DNA from: CADCTM01 sp049671305
Lineage (GTDB): Bacteria; Cyanobacteriota; Cyanobacteriia; Cyanobacteriales; Coleofasciculaceae
Assembly (NCBI GenBank): GCA_049671305.1
Contig: JBATUR010000013.1
Coordinates: 85,064-149,063 of the forward strand
Direction: 5' to 3'
DNA length: 64,000 nucleotides
This document shows positions 51,304 to 59,794 of the stretch, one piece after another. Position 1 is the stretch's first letter; each line of letters starts with the position of its first letter. Position numbers and translations under genes: made by a program. The notes beneath the pieces were generated by a model, which was not told the origin of the DNA, made no database searches, and saw only the letters and a list, made by a program, of their open reading frames with translations.

Positions 51304-51486
51304 ATGACCGAAAAATCAGGCATTAAGCCTTGGGTGGTTGTGCGACAACTACCAAATTTTAAATGGCGTATTATTGCCCGTTATCGATCGCGTGCTGATG
51401 CTGACGGGCATCTGCTATTATTGCGTCAACGTGTGGCTGATGTGCATTTTGAAGTGATCTTTGAGCATTCTGAGTTCAAAGAATAG
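51304..51486 (+). CDS. Small conserved-looking protein (60 aa)
   Basis: 60 residues from ATG 51304, with AAGGAG about 11 nt upstream. The sequence is compact and basic-acidic (MTEKSGIKPWVVVRQLPNFKWRIIARYRSRADADGHLLLLRQR...), with aromatic and basic residues typical of a small folded domain. I do not recognise the family. A GTG- or ATG-type start further upstream is less likely. Convergent with nblB. Confidence 0.55.
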   Translation: MTEKSGIKPWVVVRQLPNFKWRIIARYRSRADADGHLLLLRQRVADVHFEVIFEHSEFKE

Positions 51487-51523
51487 GCTGAAGTACCCCT
51501 TCCTAGAGGGGGTGCTTCATTAC

Positions 51524-52183
51524 CTAATTCAACGCTGCCTGTGCTTCTTGGGCAACTTCCTCTTTTTCATCCTTCGCCAAAGCTTCTAGCATGGTGCGAG
51601 TCTCTGTGCCGCCCAACTTACCTAGCGCTTGCACTACCCGGTAACGAATTTGCCAGTCTGAGTCTGTCACAAATCGCTCTAGCAACCCTATGGCACGATT
51701 ATCACCCAAATCACCAAGAGAACTAATAGCCGCAGTTTGCACTAAACTAGTTGGTGAGTTGAGGGCTTCCTCCAAAAGCTCAAACGATCGCGGATCGCCC
51801 AACTCTCCTAAAGTGGCAATAATACTAAACTGCACTAACCACTCAGGAGTTTGATGATATATCTGCTTCAAATCATCATAAGCTTCCGTTAGCTTCAAAG
51901 CGCCCAAAGCATCAGCCGCTGCAGCTTGTACATCCGGTTCCGAATCATTGAGTAAGCGATCGCGTAAAATATTCAAAGTCAACGCCAAATCTTGATCACC
52001 CAACGTATCCAACTGACTCACCGCCGCATAACGCACACGAGTATTAGGATCAGTAATTACTTGCTGAATTAACTCAAACGCTACAGACTTTTCTAGCGAT
52101 CGTAATTGATTCACCCCACTAATGCGCTTGCCAAAATCTTCTGAACTTAGCAATTCCTGTACAGACTCACGAGTAACGCTCAT
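51524..52183 (-). CDS. nblB: Phycobilisome degradation protein NblB (HEAT repeats)
   Basis: 219 residues, the length of NblB of Synechococcus. It is made of HEAT-like repeats: RVRYAAVSQLDTLGD, VQAAAADALGALK, LVQFSIIATLGELGD, LVQTAAISSLGDLGD and IRYRVVQALGKLGG, each about 30 residues. NblB is needed for phycobilisome breakdown during nutrient starvation and resembles bilin lyases of the CpcE/F type. The N-terminus (MSVTRESVQELL) fits. A general HEAT-repeat protein is the alternative. Confidence 0.72.
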   Translation of the reverse strand: MSVTRESVQELLSSEDFGKRISGVNQLRSLEKSVAFELIQQVITDPNTRVRYAAVSQLDTLGDQDLALTLNILRDRLLNDSEPDVQAAAADALGALKLTEAYDDLKQIYHQTPEWLVQFSIIATLGELGDPRSFELLEEALNSPTSLVQTAAISSLGDLGDNRAIGLLERFVTDSDWQIRYRVVQALGKLGGTETRTMLEALAKDEKEEVAQEAQAALN

Positions 52184-52296
52184 TAGAATTCATTTATTAT
52201 TAGTTGTTTGTGATTAGCAGCACAAAAAGCACTCTAACTCAGTAGCAGTTTAAGCTGTTGCGGCATAAAACCCAAAACTGCCTCATGAACACACTA

Positions 52297-52764
52297 CTAA
52301 GAATCAATTTCAGCCGCCATTGTGCGTACAATATCACCAGGCGTCACAATACCAATTACCATACCAGCCTCATCTATAACTGCCAAACGCCGGATTGATT
52401 TTTCTTGCATCAGCTTGGCAGCTTTCCGCAAGGGTTGATCAGGTGTTATGGTTAGAGGATCGCCGCTCATTACTTCTCCGACAGTTTGCCCCAGTGCTTT
52501 GTGCAATTCTTGATCATGACGGGCAGGGTTTTCTAGATAAATCACACTATCCAGAAACATGATATATGTTGGCATACTAACTCCAGTTTGCTGCCACAAC
52601 AAGTCGGTTTCTGAAATAATGCCCACTAGTTTGCCAGCTTGATCAACCACAGGCAAACCACTAATCCGACGATCAGCAAGAAGCTTGATTACATCCTTAA
52701 TTGGTGTTTCAGGTTGCACCATGATTGGATCATGGCTCATCACATCAGCAACTGTTTTTGCCAT
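52297..52764 (-). CDS. CBS domain pair protein
   Basis: 155 residues from ATG 52764. Two CBS motifs make up almost the whole protein: VADVMSHDPIMVQPETPIKDVIKLLADRRISGLPVVDQAGKLVGIISETDLL at residues 4-55 and VMSGDPLTITPDQPLRKAAKLMQEKSIRRLAVIDEAGMVIGIVTPGDIV after it. CBS pairs bind adenosine nucleotides. Stand-alone two-CBS proteins in plants and cyanobacteria can act on thioredoxins, but no such link is visible here. Confidence 0.88.
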   Translation of the reverse strand: MAKTVADVMSHDPIMVQPETPIKDVIKLLADRRISGLPVVDQAGKLVGIISETDLLWQQTGVSMPTYIMFLDSVIYLENPARHDQELHKALGQTVGEVMSGDPLTITPDQPLRKAAKLMQEKSIRRLAVIDEAGMVIGIVTPGDIVRTMAAEIDS

Positions 52765-52886
52765 AATTAGACTTTGCATTCCTTACGGTGTAATGACTTC
52801 ATTGTAGGGAATTGCGGAGATCAATTAGGGCTTTTTGTCGGTTTTGGGCGGCAAAAACTGCTAAAATCAACCTTTTTGCTGATTTG

Positions 52887-53249
52887 ATGATTACAGATGC
52901 CTTGCTTACCCTTGCCGCTGCTGATTTTGAAGCTGTCGTTAAATTCTATTGTGAGCTACTTTCACAAGAACCAAAACCTTATATTTTGAATGTTTATGCA
53001 GAGTTTCAGCTTTCTGGGCTAAGGTTGGGAATTTTTAAGCCAAAAGCTGCCCATGAAGCTGAGTTTGCCTCTGTTGGTGGTGGGATGAGTTTATGTTTAG
53101 AAGTTGCTGATTTAGAAATGGCGATCGCTTATCTTACCAATTTAGGCTACCCACCACCAGGAGAAATTACCACAGCCTCTCACGGTAGAGAAATATATGC
53201 CTATGATCCGATGCATAATCGTCTAATTTTGCATCAAGCTCATAAATAA
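52887..53249 (+). CDS. VOC (glyoxalase/bleomycin resistance) family protein
   Basis: 120 residues from ATG 52887. One VOC domain with the beta-alpha-beta-beta-beta pattern twice: FEAVVKFYCELLSQEPKPYI and LEMAIAYLTNLGYPPPGEITT. The metal ligands expected of glyoxalase-type members are not clearly present, so it may be a non-catalytic binding protein. The start is chosen because the longer frame adds 25 basic residues. It overlaps the convergent gene by 10 bp. Confidence 0.75.
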   Translation: MITDALLTLAAADFEAVVKFYCELLSQEPKPYILNVYAEFQLSGLRLGIFKPKAAHEAEFASVGGGMSLCLEVADLEMAIAYLTNLGYPPPGEITTASHGREIYAYDPMHNRLILHQAHK

Positions 53250-53536
53250 GGCATCAAGTCCGCAAAAGTATACAAACTATAAAGTAGCAAGGCAGCGCTA
53301 ATTATTTTAAACAAGTTACGATGAGGCATCGGCAGCATCAATACTCTTACCCAAATTGAGACAGCAGCACCAACAGCCAAACTAGCACTAAGCACAAGAT
53401 AGGGCCATTCTGGTGTGTAAAATCTTCTCATAGCTAGAGCCGTGGCAAATGAAACCATCAAATACTCAATAAACTGAGGTGGATTATGCTGGATCGAAAA
53501 AATTAAAGTCTGCCACCAATTTCGCCAAAATCTCAT
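53240..53536 (-). CDS. Small integral membrane protein
   Basis: 98 residues with three hydrophobic segments (VSFATALAM, LVLSASLAVGAAVSIWV, IISAALLLYSLYTFADL). No family recognised. It overlaps the end of the VOC gene by 10 bp in convergent orientation. Confidence 0.62.
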   Translation of the reverse strand: MRFWRNWWQTLIFSIQHNPPQFIEYLMVSFATALAMRRFYTPEWPYLVLSASLAVGAAVSIWVRVLMLPMPHRNLFKIISAALLLYSLYTFADLMPYL

Positions 53537-53662
53537 TGCTCAGTACTAGTAGTTGGTTGGTTGTTAGTTGCCAGTTTTTCAAAATAGCAACTAGTTTTTT
53601 TTGGGCTGGTTATTCGTAGGATAGTCCAGTGTTGGCGGTTTGGCTACCCCAGGCATTTAGTT

Positions 53663-54358
53663 TTAGCTGAATGTTGATGAGCTTTTGTTGTATTGCTGTA
53701 ATGCTATTAAAGCATCTTGGGTGGCAACTTGGGGAAATTTGGCATAAAAGCGACTGACACTCCAAAAGGGATCTGGGGTTTGCAAGATGATTACTTGATC
53801 GCTCCATTTTTTTAACCATTTAAGCAAGCTAGGAGGGGCAACAGGGGCACAGATCCAAATCTGGCTTGGGTTTTGCTCTTTTAGTTCTAGAGTCGCTGCA
53901 GCCATCGTCATGCCTGTGGCAATGCCATCATCGATTAATATGGCAATCTGTCCTTCTGTCTGGGTACTTACTTGAGGGCGTCCACTAGCTAGTTGAGCTA
54001 ATTGTACTGTAGCTTTTTCTTGGGCTTGCTGTTGAATAGTTGCCAATAATTTGGTATTTTTTTTATTAGAATAGATGCGTTGTTTTGCCCAAATCACTTG
54101 CCCAAGTGATGTGACTGCACCAACTGCTAATTCTGGGTTTTGAGGCAGGGTAATTTTTTTTGCCACCACAATATCTAGAGGGCAATTTAGCTTATCTGCT
54201 ACAGGAACTGCCACAGGTATACCACCACGCGGTAAGGCGTAAACGATTGGTGTTGCAGCAAAACCCGTAGCAGTTAGTTCCTGGAGATGCAAGAGGATGG
54301 CTTGAGCTAGCTGTTCACCAGCATCAATGCGATCGCTAAACAGCGGTGCAGATGACAT
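53663..54358 (-). CDS. Phosphoribosyltransferase-family protein
   Basis: 231 residues. The PRPP-binding motif IAILIDDGIATGMTMAAA is intact, and YALPRGGIPVAVPVADKLNCPLDIVVAKKI is the hood region of the type I fold. Residues 75-140 are an extra helical insert relative to small PRTases. Such proteins are often annotated as putative PRTases with unknown substrate. No purine or pyrimidine genes are beside it. Confidence 0.8.
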   Translation of the reverse strand: MSSAPLFSDRIDAGEQLAQAILLHLQELTATGFAATPIVYALPRGGIPVAVPVADKLNCPLDIVVAKKITLPQNPELAVGAVTSLGQVIWAKQRIYSNKKNTKLLATIQQQAQEKATVQLAQLASGRPQVSTQTEGQIAILIDDGIATGMTMAAATLELKEQNPSQIWICAPVAPPSLLKWLKKWSDQVIILQTPDPFWSVSRFYAKFPQVATQDALIALQQYNKSSSTFS

Positions 54359-54466
54359 GGTTTGCTCCGGAATTTATGATCAGCGCTGCCTCAATCATGA
54401 CTGATTTTAGGTCAAACGGCATTAAACTAAAAGCTGAGTTGTTGGCATCCAGGCTTTTTATAGCTG

Positions 54467-55996
54467 CTACCAAGGATTACCTATCATTGTAAATGCCGCC
54501 CAATAATAAGGATGTTGCAATGTTTGATTCTGCAATGCCAATTCTGACGGCAGAGAAATCTCAGTTTTAGGCGTGATTAACTTACCATTTTTAATCAAGA
54601 CTTGACCTTTGATCATCGCAATTTGAGACTGTCGTAAGGCTTCAGATTTAATGGGGGCACTCTTTAACTCTGTGTAAAAATCCGTCATTAAGGCAAGTGT
54701 GCCTTGGTCACTAACATACCAAAGACTGGCTAATGCTGATTTGACTCCTGCCAGCACTCCTAGCCCCGCAAAGCCTAGCTCGGCTTGCTGATCACCCAAG
54801 GCGGTACGACAAGCACTTAATACTAATAATTCTACTGGTGGTTTATTCCAACCTAGTTGGCGCAGTTGATCGAGGCGTAGCTTGCTATCCCATAATTGGA
54901 TATAAGAATTCTCCGGTTCCCCTGACTTGAATTCGCCATGAGTTGCTAGGTGGATAATGCCAAAAGGTTGTTGCTGCCGCGCTTGTTTGAGATTTTCTAA
55001 GGTGAAAGCATTGTTGAGGAAGGACTTGCCTTGCCAGAGGCGTTGGGAAATAGTTTGAATTTCTGTTGGCACGGCAGGTAAGGGAGCTTGCTCGGTAAAT
55101 GTGTCTGAACCCATTGCTAAGACTTTGCTATCTTTGATGTCTTTATAGCGGGTATCGGCAAGACTGAGACTCGGCATCAAGCCTACACTATAGCGCTCGA
55201 TCAAAAAGTTTTTGCCGTCGTGGAGAGCTGCTATGGGTACGGAACGTAAGCCTGTATCCATGATAAATGTTAGGTTTTGGATCTCCCTTGCTTGCAAATC
55301 TCCCTCTAGTGGGGCTATTAGCCACTGGTACAGTTTTTGGGAGGGGGCAAGATACCCCTGATTGCTTCTGAGATTGGTGACTTGCTTACGGTATTCTTGA
55401 GCGACTTTGAGGACTTGTTTTCGTGTTGCTGCTAGGCGCTTGCGGATGGGTGCACCTTTGGCTGTGACGACAACCAGTTCAAGCTGATCACTGTCTTGGG
55501 GTTGTCTGGTTGCAGAGGAAGCAAGGGTTGGTGGTAAAAAAGCAACATAAATTAATGCTGGTTTAATTCCTGTCGCTTTTTCTGTTTGATTTAAAATTTC
55601 TCGTGCTTCGTCTAAAGTTTTCAGTTGTGTCGTTGAGGACTGTCCAATATATTGCTTAAATTGCTGAGTGAAATTATATTCAATTTGACCTACTATTAAG
55701 TCAATTTTAAATGGTGGTAGTTCACCAGTTAAGGAAAATCCTGGGAAGGGATTTTTGGGTACAAAAAATGGGGGCGGAGTTGGTGGTACTGCGTTTGGGC
55801 TAATATCGATATTAGGGCTGCCATTAGGTATATTTGATTGCGCTGTGGCATTTGTCGGCAGAAAAATTAGTGCCAGGGGCAAAATAAAAGTTAGTATCTT
55901 ACATGATTTAATTTGTGATAGTTTCCTTTGAGAAGTAAGACCAGAGTAAGACTGGCAATTAAAAGTATTAATAACTACAGAAGTGGGTACGCTCAT
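54467..55996 (-). CDS. Exported CHAT-domain (caspase-like) protein
   Basis: 509 residues. A hydrophobic segment (ILTFILPLALIFLPTNATA, residues 34-52) looks like a signal peptide with a cytoplasmic extension before it, so the true start may lie further in. A Pro-rich stretch follows. The CHAT protease domain spans about 225-509 with the catalytic histidine in HLATHGEF (353) and cysteine in LSACRTAL (396). CHAT proteases act as separase/caspase-like peptidases. The secreted kind are common in filamentous cyanobacteria and often fused to TPR repeats, which are absent here. Confidence 0.8.
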   Translation of the reverse strand: MSVPTSVVINTFNCQSYSGLTSQRKLSQIKSCKILTFILPLALIFLPTNATAQSNIPNGSPNIDISPNAVPPTPPPFFVPKNPFPGFSLTGELPPFKIDLIVGQIEYNFTQQFKQYIGQSSTTQLKTLDEAREILNQTEKATGIKPALIYVAFLPPTLASSATRQPQDSDQLELVVVTAKGAPIRKRLAATRKQVLKVAQEYRKQVTNLRSNQGYLAPSQKLYQWLIAPLEGDLQAREIQNLTFIMDTGLRSVPIAALHDGKNFLIERYSVGLMPSLSLADTRYKDIKDSKVLAMGSDTFTEQAPLPAVPTEIQTISQRLWQGKSFLNNAFTLENLKQARQQQPFGIIHLATHGEFKSGEPENSYIQLWDSKLRLDQLRQLGWNKPPVELLVLSACRTALGDQQAELGFAGLGVLAGVKSALASLWYVSDQGTLALMTDFYTELKSAPIKSEALRQSQIAMIKGQVLIKNGKLITPKTEISLPSELALQNQTLQHPYYWAAFTMIGNPW

Positions 55997-56708
55997 AATT
56001 CTAAGATTTGGTGAGAATGATTAGCGATGGTACTTTGTTAGAGCTGACTGCAATAATAAAGATGAAATTATTTGCTGTTATTTTGTAAATTGATCAGATA
56101 TAAAGTCCTTTGGTGAATAGGCTTTGACATTTTTTAGAAAGTAAGGTTATCAAAGAATTTCCTAGCTAATCTGTCAAGTATTGTTAAGAAATCACCCAAT
56201 AAATGCAGCAACACCAACAGTAAGAGGTTTTTCCTAAAACACTCTTCTTTTGGAGACATTTATTTATAGCTTAACTTACGAAAAGCTGTCTTGAAATGAA
56301 TCTTTGTTTACTCTTTATAGACAAAGATTAAATATTTATATAATCTTCATTAAAGAAAAATCCGAAGTTTGATGAGGTGCTAAATTTAAAATAGGATCAG
56401 CAGACGTTGTAAAACTAAATAAGTTGCAGTAGTTTAATATTCTTATCAAATATGTCAGATAAAATCTCTTGCTGAAAAGTATACTCAGCATAAGTTTTCC
56501 AATTTCAATCAAGATTAGCTTGATATTTATCTATTTTTCCGACAATTCACTGTTTTACTGCTGTACTACTTTCAGGTAGAGATATTAAATTACTGCAACT
56601 TATTTGTAAAAAGAGCAGATTAATTTCTCGATATCTTCTCAATAGTTGCCATAAATTATCAAGTATTTCTTGACAATTACCTGAGTTATGCTGTGGAAGT
56701 TTTCAGTT
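55997..56708. other. 712-bp gene-free, hairpin-rich stretch
   Basis: No coding frame is seen on either strand. Structures visible are a 9-bp hairpin (AATCTTTGT, 56299-56307 with 56321-56329), the inverted-repeat element at 56417-56605, and smaller hairpins within it. No riboswitch or tRNA was recognised. The length is exceptional outside the repeat-rich part of the window. Confidence 0.65.
56417..56605. repeat. 189-bp element with 24-bp inverted ends (MITE-like or structured RNA)
   Basis: The left end 56417-56440 and the right end 56582-56605 are reverse complements at 23 of 24 positions. The 141-bp core contains two further hairpins, TGCTGA/TCAGCA (56470-56475, 56485-56490) and ATCAAG/CTTGAT (56508-56513, 56519-56524). 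There is no open frame and no clear target-site duplication. It fits a miniature inverted-repeat element or a multi-branched RNA. Confidence 0.7.
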
Positions 56709-57503
56709 TCAAACAGATTTACTGCTGAGGGTAGAATTAACAGGTGCGTGTTCTAGTAAACAATAAGGACGGCTGTAGGATAAGGGCGACTCTAGGGCGT
56801 GCTGTGCCAAGAATTCTGGATCACTCATTGCCGCCTCTGTCTTACCATCAAAGACAATTTGCCCTTGGCTTAGGATAATAGTGCGATCGCATAATTCCAA
56901 TGCCAGATCTAAATCATGGGTGGCAATTAGTTGAGTTAATTGTAAGCTTTGTAGTAGTTCAATTAATTGACGACGTGAACGAGGATCTAATTGAGCAGAA
57001 GGTTCATCAAATACTAACACTTGGGGTTGCATAGCTAGTACACCTGCGATCGCTATACGTTTTTTTTCTCCCCCAGATAAATTCTCAGTACTGCGTTGTC
57101 CGTAATGGTCTGGATCAATATTAACAGCTAACATTGCTTGGCAAACTCGTTCAATCAAATCTTGATCTCGCAGCCCCAAATTCATTGGACCAAATGCCAC
57201 GTCTTCCCAAACTGTAGGCATAAAAAGTTGATTATCAGGGTTTTGAAATACTAACCCCACAAAATTTCTAATTGTCCGTAAGTTCTCCGTAATTACGGGT
57301 AAATCTCCAATAATTATTTCTCCTTCTTGAGGTAAGATTATGCCATTGAGATGTAATTGTAAAGTTGATTTACCAGAGCCATTTGCTCCAATTAAGGCTA
57401 CTCGCTCGTTGGCTTTGATTGATATATTAATATCTGTTAGTGCTTGTGTACCATCAGGGTAATTGTAGCTGAGGTTTTTGATAGAGATAGGATTATGATG
57501 CAT
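56709..57503 (-). CDS. Cobalt/nickel ECF importer, ATP-binding subunit (CbiO-like)
   Basis: 264 residues. Walker A LIGANGSGKST, the ECF-type signature LSGGEKKRIAIAGVLAMQPQVLVFDEPSAQLD and the helix with ATHDLDLALELCDR are all present. It powers uptake with the CbiQ-type and CbiM-type proteins encoded just upstream. Transcribed last in a four-gene run. Whether the ion is Co2+ or Ni2+ is not decided by this subunit. Confidence 0.88.
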   Translation of the reverse strand: MHHNPISIKNLSYNYPDGTQALTDINISIKANERVALIGANGSGKSTLQLHLNGIILPQEGEIIIGDLPVITENLRTIRNFVGLVFQNPDNQLFMPTVWEDVAFGPMNLGLRDQDLIERVCQAMLAVNIDPDHYGQRSTENLSGGEKKRIAIAGVLAMQPQVLVFDEPSAQLDPRSRRQLIELLQSLQLTQLIATHDLDLALELCDRTIILSQGQIVFDGKTEAAMSDPEFLAQHALESPLSYSRPYCLLEHAPVNSTLSSKSV

Positions 57504-57644
57504 CGCAATTATTTGTGACTTTAATTAAGATTTCAAATTTAGTTAAAAGTTTATTTAAATGATTATAAGGAAAGTTTTAAATCATAGATTTAGCTGGCGT
57601 TATGGGTACTTTGTTGGAAAATTTTAGATAAGTTAGTAAGGTTT

Positions 57645-58418
57645 TTAGTATAAGTAAACAGCTTGTCCTAGCAGTGCAATAACTGTAGTCAAAGTTATTG
57701 CTAATAAGTCAACCCGCCCACCTTTGGGTACTTTTTCTACGGGTGGTACTCCTTGATATCCTCGCGCTAGCATAGCTTGATAAACTCGATCTCCTCGCTC
57801 ATAAGTACGAATAAATAGTGAACCGATTATGTTACCGACAACCAAACGTTGCCAACGGTTGCTACCCATTAAATTACGAGATGCTGCTGCTCTACGCATA
57901 GCGTTAAACTCATTAATTAAAACACTAATATAGCGATACATTGATGCCAGAATTGCTACTAATAAAGGAGGCGTTTTTAAGGCAACCAAAGCATTAAGTA
58001 ATGCTGGGACTGAAGTAGTTAAAGTTAGCACGTTCATGACCAAAAGTGAGATCAATGCCTTAATAGATACACTGCCTAAAATAGTTAATCCAACTGTGGT
58101 AATTTTGAGGGGTCCCCAAGCCCAAAGCAGCGTACCACCATCTCTAAATAATGTGCCTAATATCACAACACCAACAAATGCAAATTCAACAGCAATTCGC
58201 TTGAATAGTACTGACAAAGTAACACGACTTATCAGGATGAGACTAAGTACACCTATTCCGTAAATTGCCCAAGTCCACCATCTGCCATTGGGTGTGAGAG
58301 CAGTAGCAAATACGATTAATAGTGAACATATTAGTCTGGTACGAGGTGCTAAGGAGTGCCAGAGAGTAGACCGTTTACTATCAATATCGAAATGTAATGT
58401 TCCAATGTGCAGCAGCAT
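57645..58418 (-). CDS. Cobalt/nickel ECF importer, transmembrane subunit (CbiQ-like)
   Basis: 257 residues with five or six hydrophobic segments. The T-component motif FNAMRRAAASRNLMGSNRWQRL with the following RTYERGDRVYQAMLARGYQGV is intact; these two Arg-containing helices couple to the ATPase. It is 141 bp upstream of the ATPase gene and 130 bp downstream of the PDGLE protein. Confidence 0.88.
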   Translation of the reverse strand: MLLHIGTLHFDIDSKRSTLWHSLAPRTRLICSLLIVFATALTPNGRWWTWAIYGIGVLSLILISRVTLSVLFKRIAVEFAFVGVVILGTLFRDGGTLLWAWGPLKITTVGLTILGSVSIKALISLLVMNVLTLTTSVPALLNALVALKTPPLLVAILASMYRYISVLINEFNAMRRAAASRNLMGSNRWQRLVVGNIIGSLFIRTYERGDRVYQAMLARGYQGVPPVEKVPKGGRVDLLAITLTTVIALLGQAVYLY

Positions 58419-58548
58419 TTAATTAGTTAAACTTTGGTTAATAATTTTAACAGACTTAAGGGCAGATTTTTTGCTTAATCTTAGAGAAAAATACCAAGAT
58501 TTAACTCAACCTGCCCTTAAATAGTTAATACGGATATAGAGTTTTTTT

Positions 58549-58917
58549 CTATTCCAATGGTTGGTCTAAATCGTCTGATTCTGAAGCAGATGAATCAGAA
58601 CCACGAATAGCAATTTTGCCAATTCCCCAAGCTAAACCAAATGTTGCTAATGTTCCGACTAAACCTGCAATGGGAGTTGCAATACTTTCAGGTACGCCTC
58701 GCACTGCGTACTCATCAAAAATTGCATAAAAAGGTAACTGTTTTGCGGGTGATTCTTCGGTTGCTTTATTGGAAAACTTTAGATCTTCTGAAACTCTATC
58801 TAAACCATCTGGATCTTTGCTGGCAAAAGGAGAAACAAAAACTGCAATAAGCAAGGCAACTCCTAATCCAGCAATTACAAAAGCACGATTACGGTTTCGT
58901 GATAAGTTGTTACTCAT
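58549..58917 (-). CDS. PDGLE-domain protein, CbiN-like component
   Basis: 122 residues, two membrane helices (about 12-30 and 85-105) separated by a short extracytoplasmic part. The segment FASKDPDGLDRVSEDLKF contains the PDGLE (here PDGLD) motif of CbiN/NikN proteins, which interact with the CbiM S-component. It lies 10 bp after cbiM, so they are translated together. Confidence 0.85.
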   Translation of the reverse strand: MSNNLSRNRNRAFVIAGLGVALLIAVFVSPFASKDPDGLDRVSEDLKFSNKATEESPAKQLPFYAIFDEYAVRGVPESIATPIAGLVGTLATFGLAWGIGKIAIRGSDSSASESDDLDQPLE

Positions 58918-58927
58918 AAAAACCTAA

Positions 58928-59653
58928 TTAACGGGGTGAAAAAGAGCGAGATTTAGACAAATTGCGGGGCGGAGTATAAAACAAATCAGGTCGAGTTCGC
59001 CAAATAAAACTAAGCGCTACTACCGTAATTAAGGCTTCGCCAATGCCAATTAATATGTGCCAAGATACCATTGCCGTTAAAGCAACAGCTAGAGGAACAG
59101 TTCCTGAAAACGCTAACTGGAACGCACAAATAATTGATGCCACCATGACACTCGTCCAAGCGGCAATAGCAGCAGCAACTAGCATTCCTTGAATGCGATC
59201 GCGACCGATAGCAAACCGAATCGCTTTGTAGAGATAATAACCGCCAAAAGTGCCAATTAATCCCATGTTAAAAATATTGGCTCCTAAAACCGTTAAGCCG
59301 CCATCTTGAAACACAGTCGCTTGCACAATGAATACTGCAACCATCACCAGTGAACCTGCCCAGGGACCTAATAATGCTCCTGCTAGGGTTCCTCCCAATA
59401 AGTGACCTGTTGTACCTCCAGGAATGGGAAAGTTAATCATTTGTGCGGCAAAAATGAACGCGGCACAAACTCCCATAAGAGGTACAGCTCGTTCTTTATA
59501 TTCAGCTTGTGCTCGATTCAGCGAAACGGCAATCAAACCAATCGCTATCACCCAAGTAGTCACAATCACAGGTAAATTCAAGAAGCCATCTGGAATATGT
59601 AGCGCTAACTGCGGCGGCATGATCCATAGACGAGATAATGCGACTGTAAGCAT
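58928..59653 (-). CDS. Cobalt/nickel ECF importer, S-component (CbiM-like)
   Basis: 241 residues with about six or seven helices. The motif HIPDGFLNLPVIVTTWVI is the metal-binding N-terminus of CbiM/NikM, though here it begins near residue 19 instead of at the N-terminus, so the first 12-18 residues may be cleaved. Start at 59653 is supported by AAGGA at suitable spacing. PIPGGTTGHLLGGTLAGALLGPW is a conserved CbiM block. No adenosylcobalamin riboswitch is visible upstream. Confidence 0.87.
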   Translation of the reverse strand: MLTVALSRLWIMPPQLALHIPDGFLNLPVIVTTWVIAIGLIAVSLNRAQAEYKERAVPLMGVCAAFIFAAQMINFPIPGGTTGHLLGGTLAGALLGPWAGSLVMVAVFIVQATVFQDGGLTVLGANIFNMGLIGTFGGYYLYKAIRFAIGRDRIQGMLVAAAIAAWTSVMVASIICAFQLAFSGTVPLAVALTAMVSWHILIGIGEALITVVALSFIWRTRPDLFYTPPRNLSKSRSFSPR

Positions 59654-59764
59654 AATTATCAGTCCTTTACAGTCAAATGTTTAATTATGTGTAACCCTCT
59701 AATAAAACTTGTCTCAGTTAAAAAAATCAATCCTGTAGGGGGGCATCTACAGCAGCATAGAGAT

Positions 59765-59784
59765 TAAGTCTTTCTAAAGACTTA
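59765..59784 (-). terminator. Short terminator-like hairpin after the MFS gene
   Basis: TAAGTCTTT and AAAGACTTA pair perfectly with a 2-nt loop, starting 10 bp after the MFS stop on the minus strand. The downstream side is A/T-rich but has no long T run. Probably a terminator between the MFS and cbi units. Confidence 0.55.
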
Positions 59785-59794
59785 GATTTATGGC

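Noticed and set aside
53610..53819. Extra open frame over the start region of the phosphoribosyltransferase end
   Set aside because: It overlaps a well-supported gene in another frame, has no ribosome-binding site and no recognisable protein character.
56417..56605. Insertion sequence
   Set aside because: No transposase frame and no target-site duplication at the ends; kept only as a MITE-like or RNA element.
58928..59794. Cobalamin riboswitch before the CbiM-like gene
   Set aside because: The 141-bp gap lacks the conserved GCCACTG-type B12 box and is too short for the whole aptamer.
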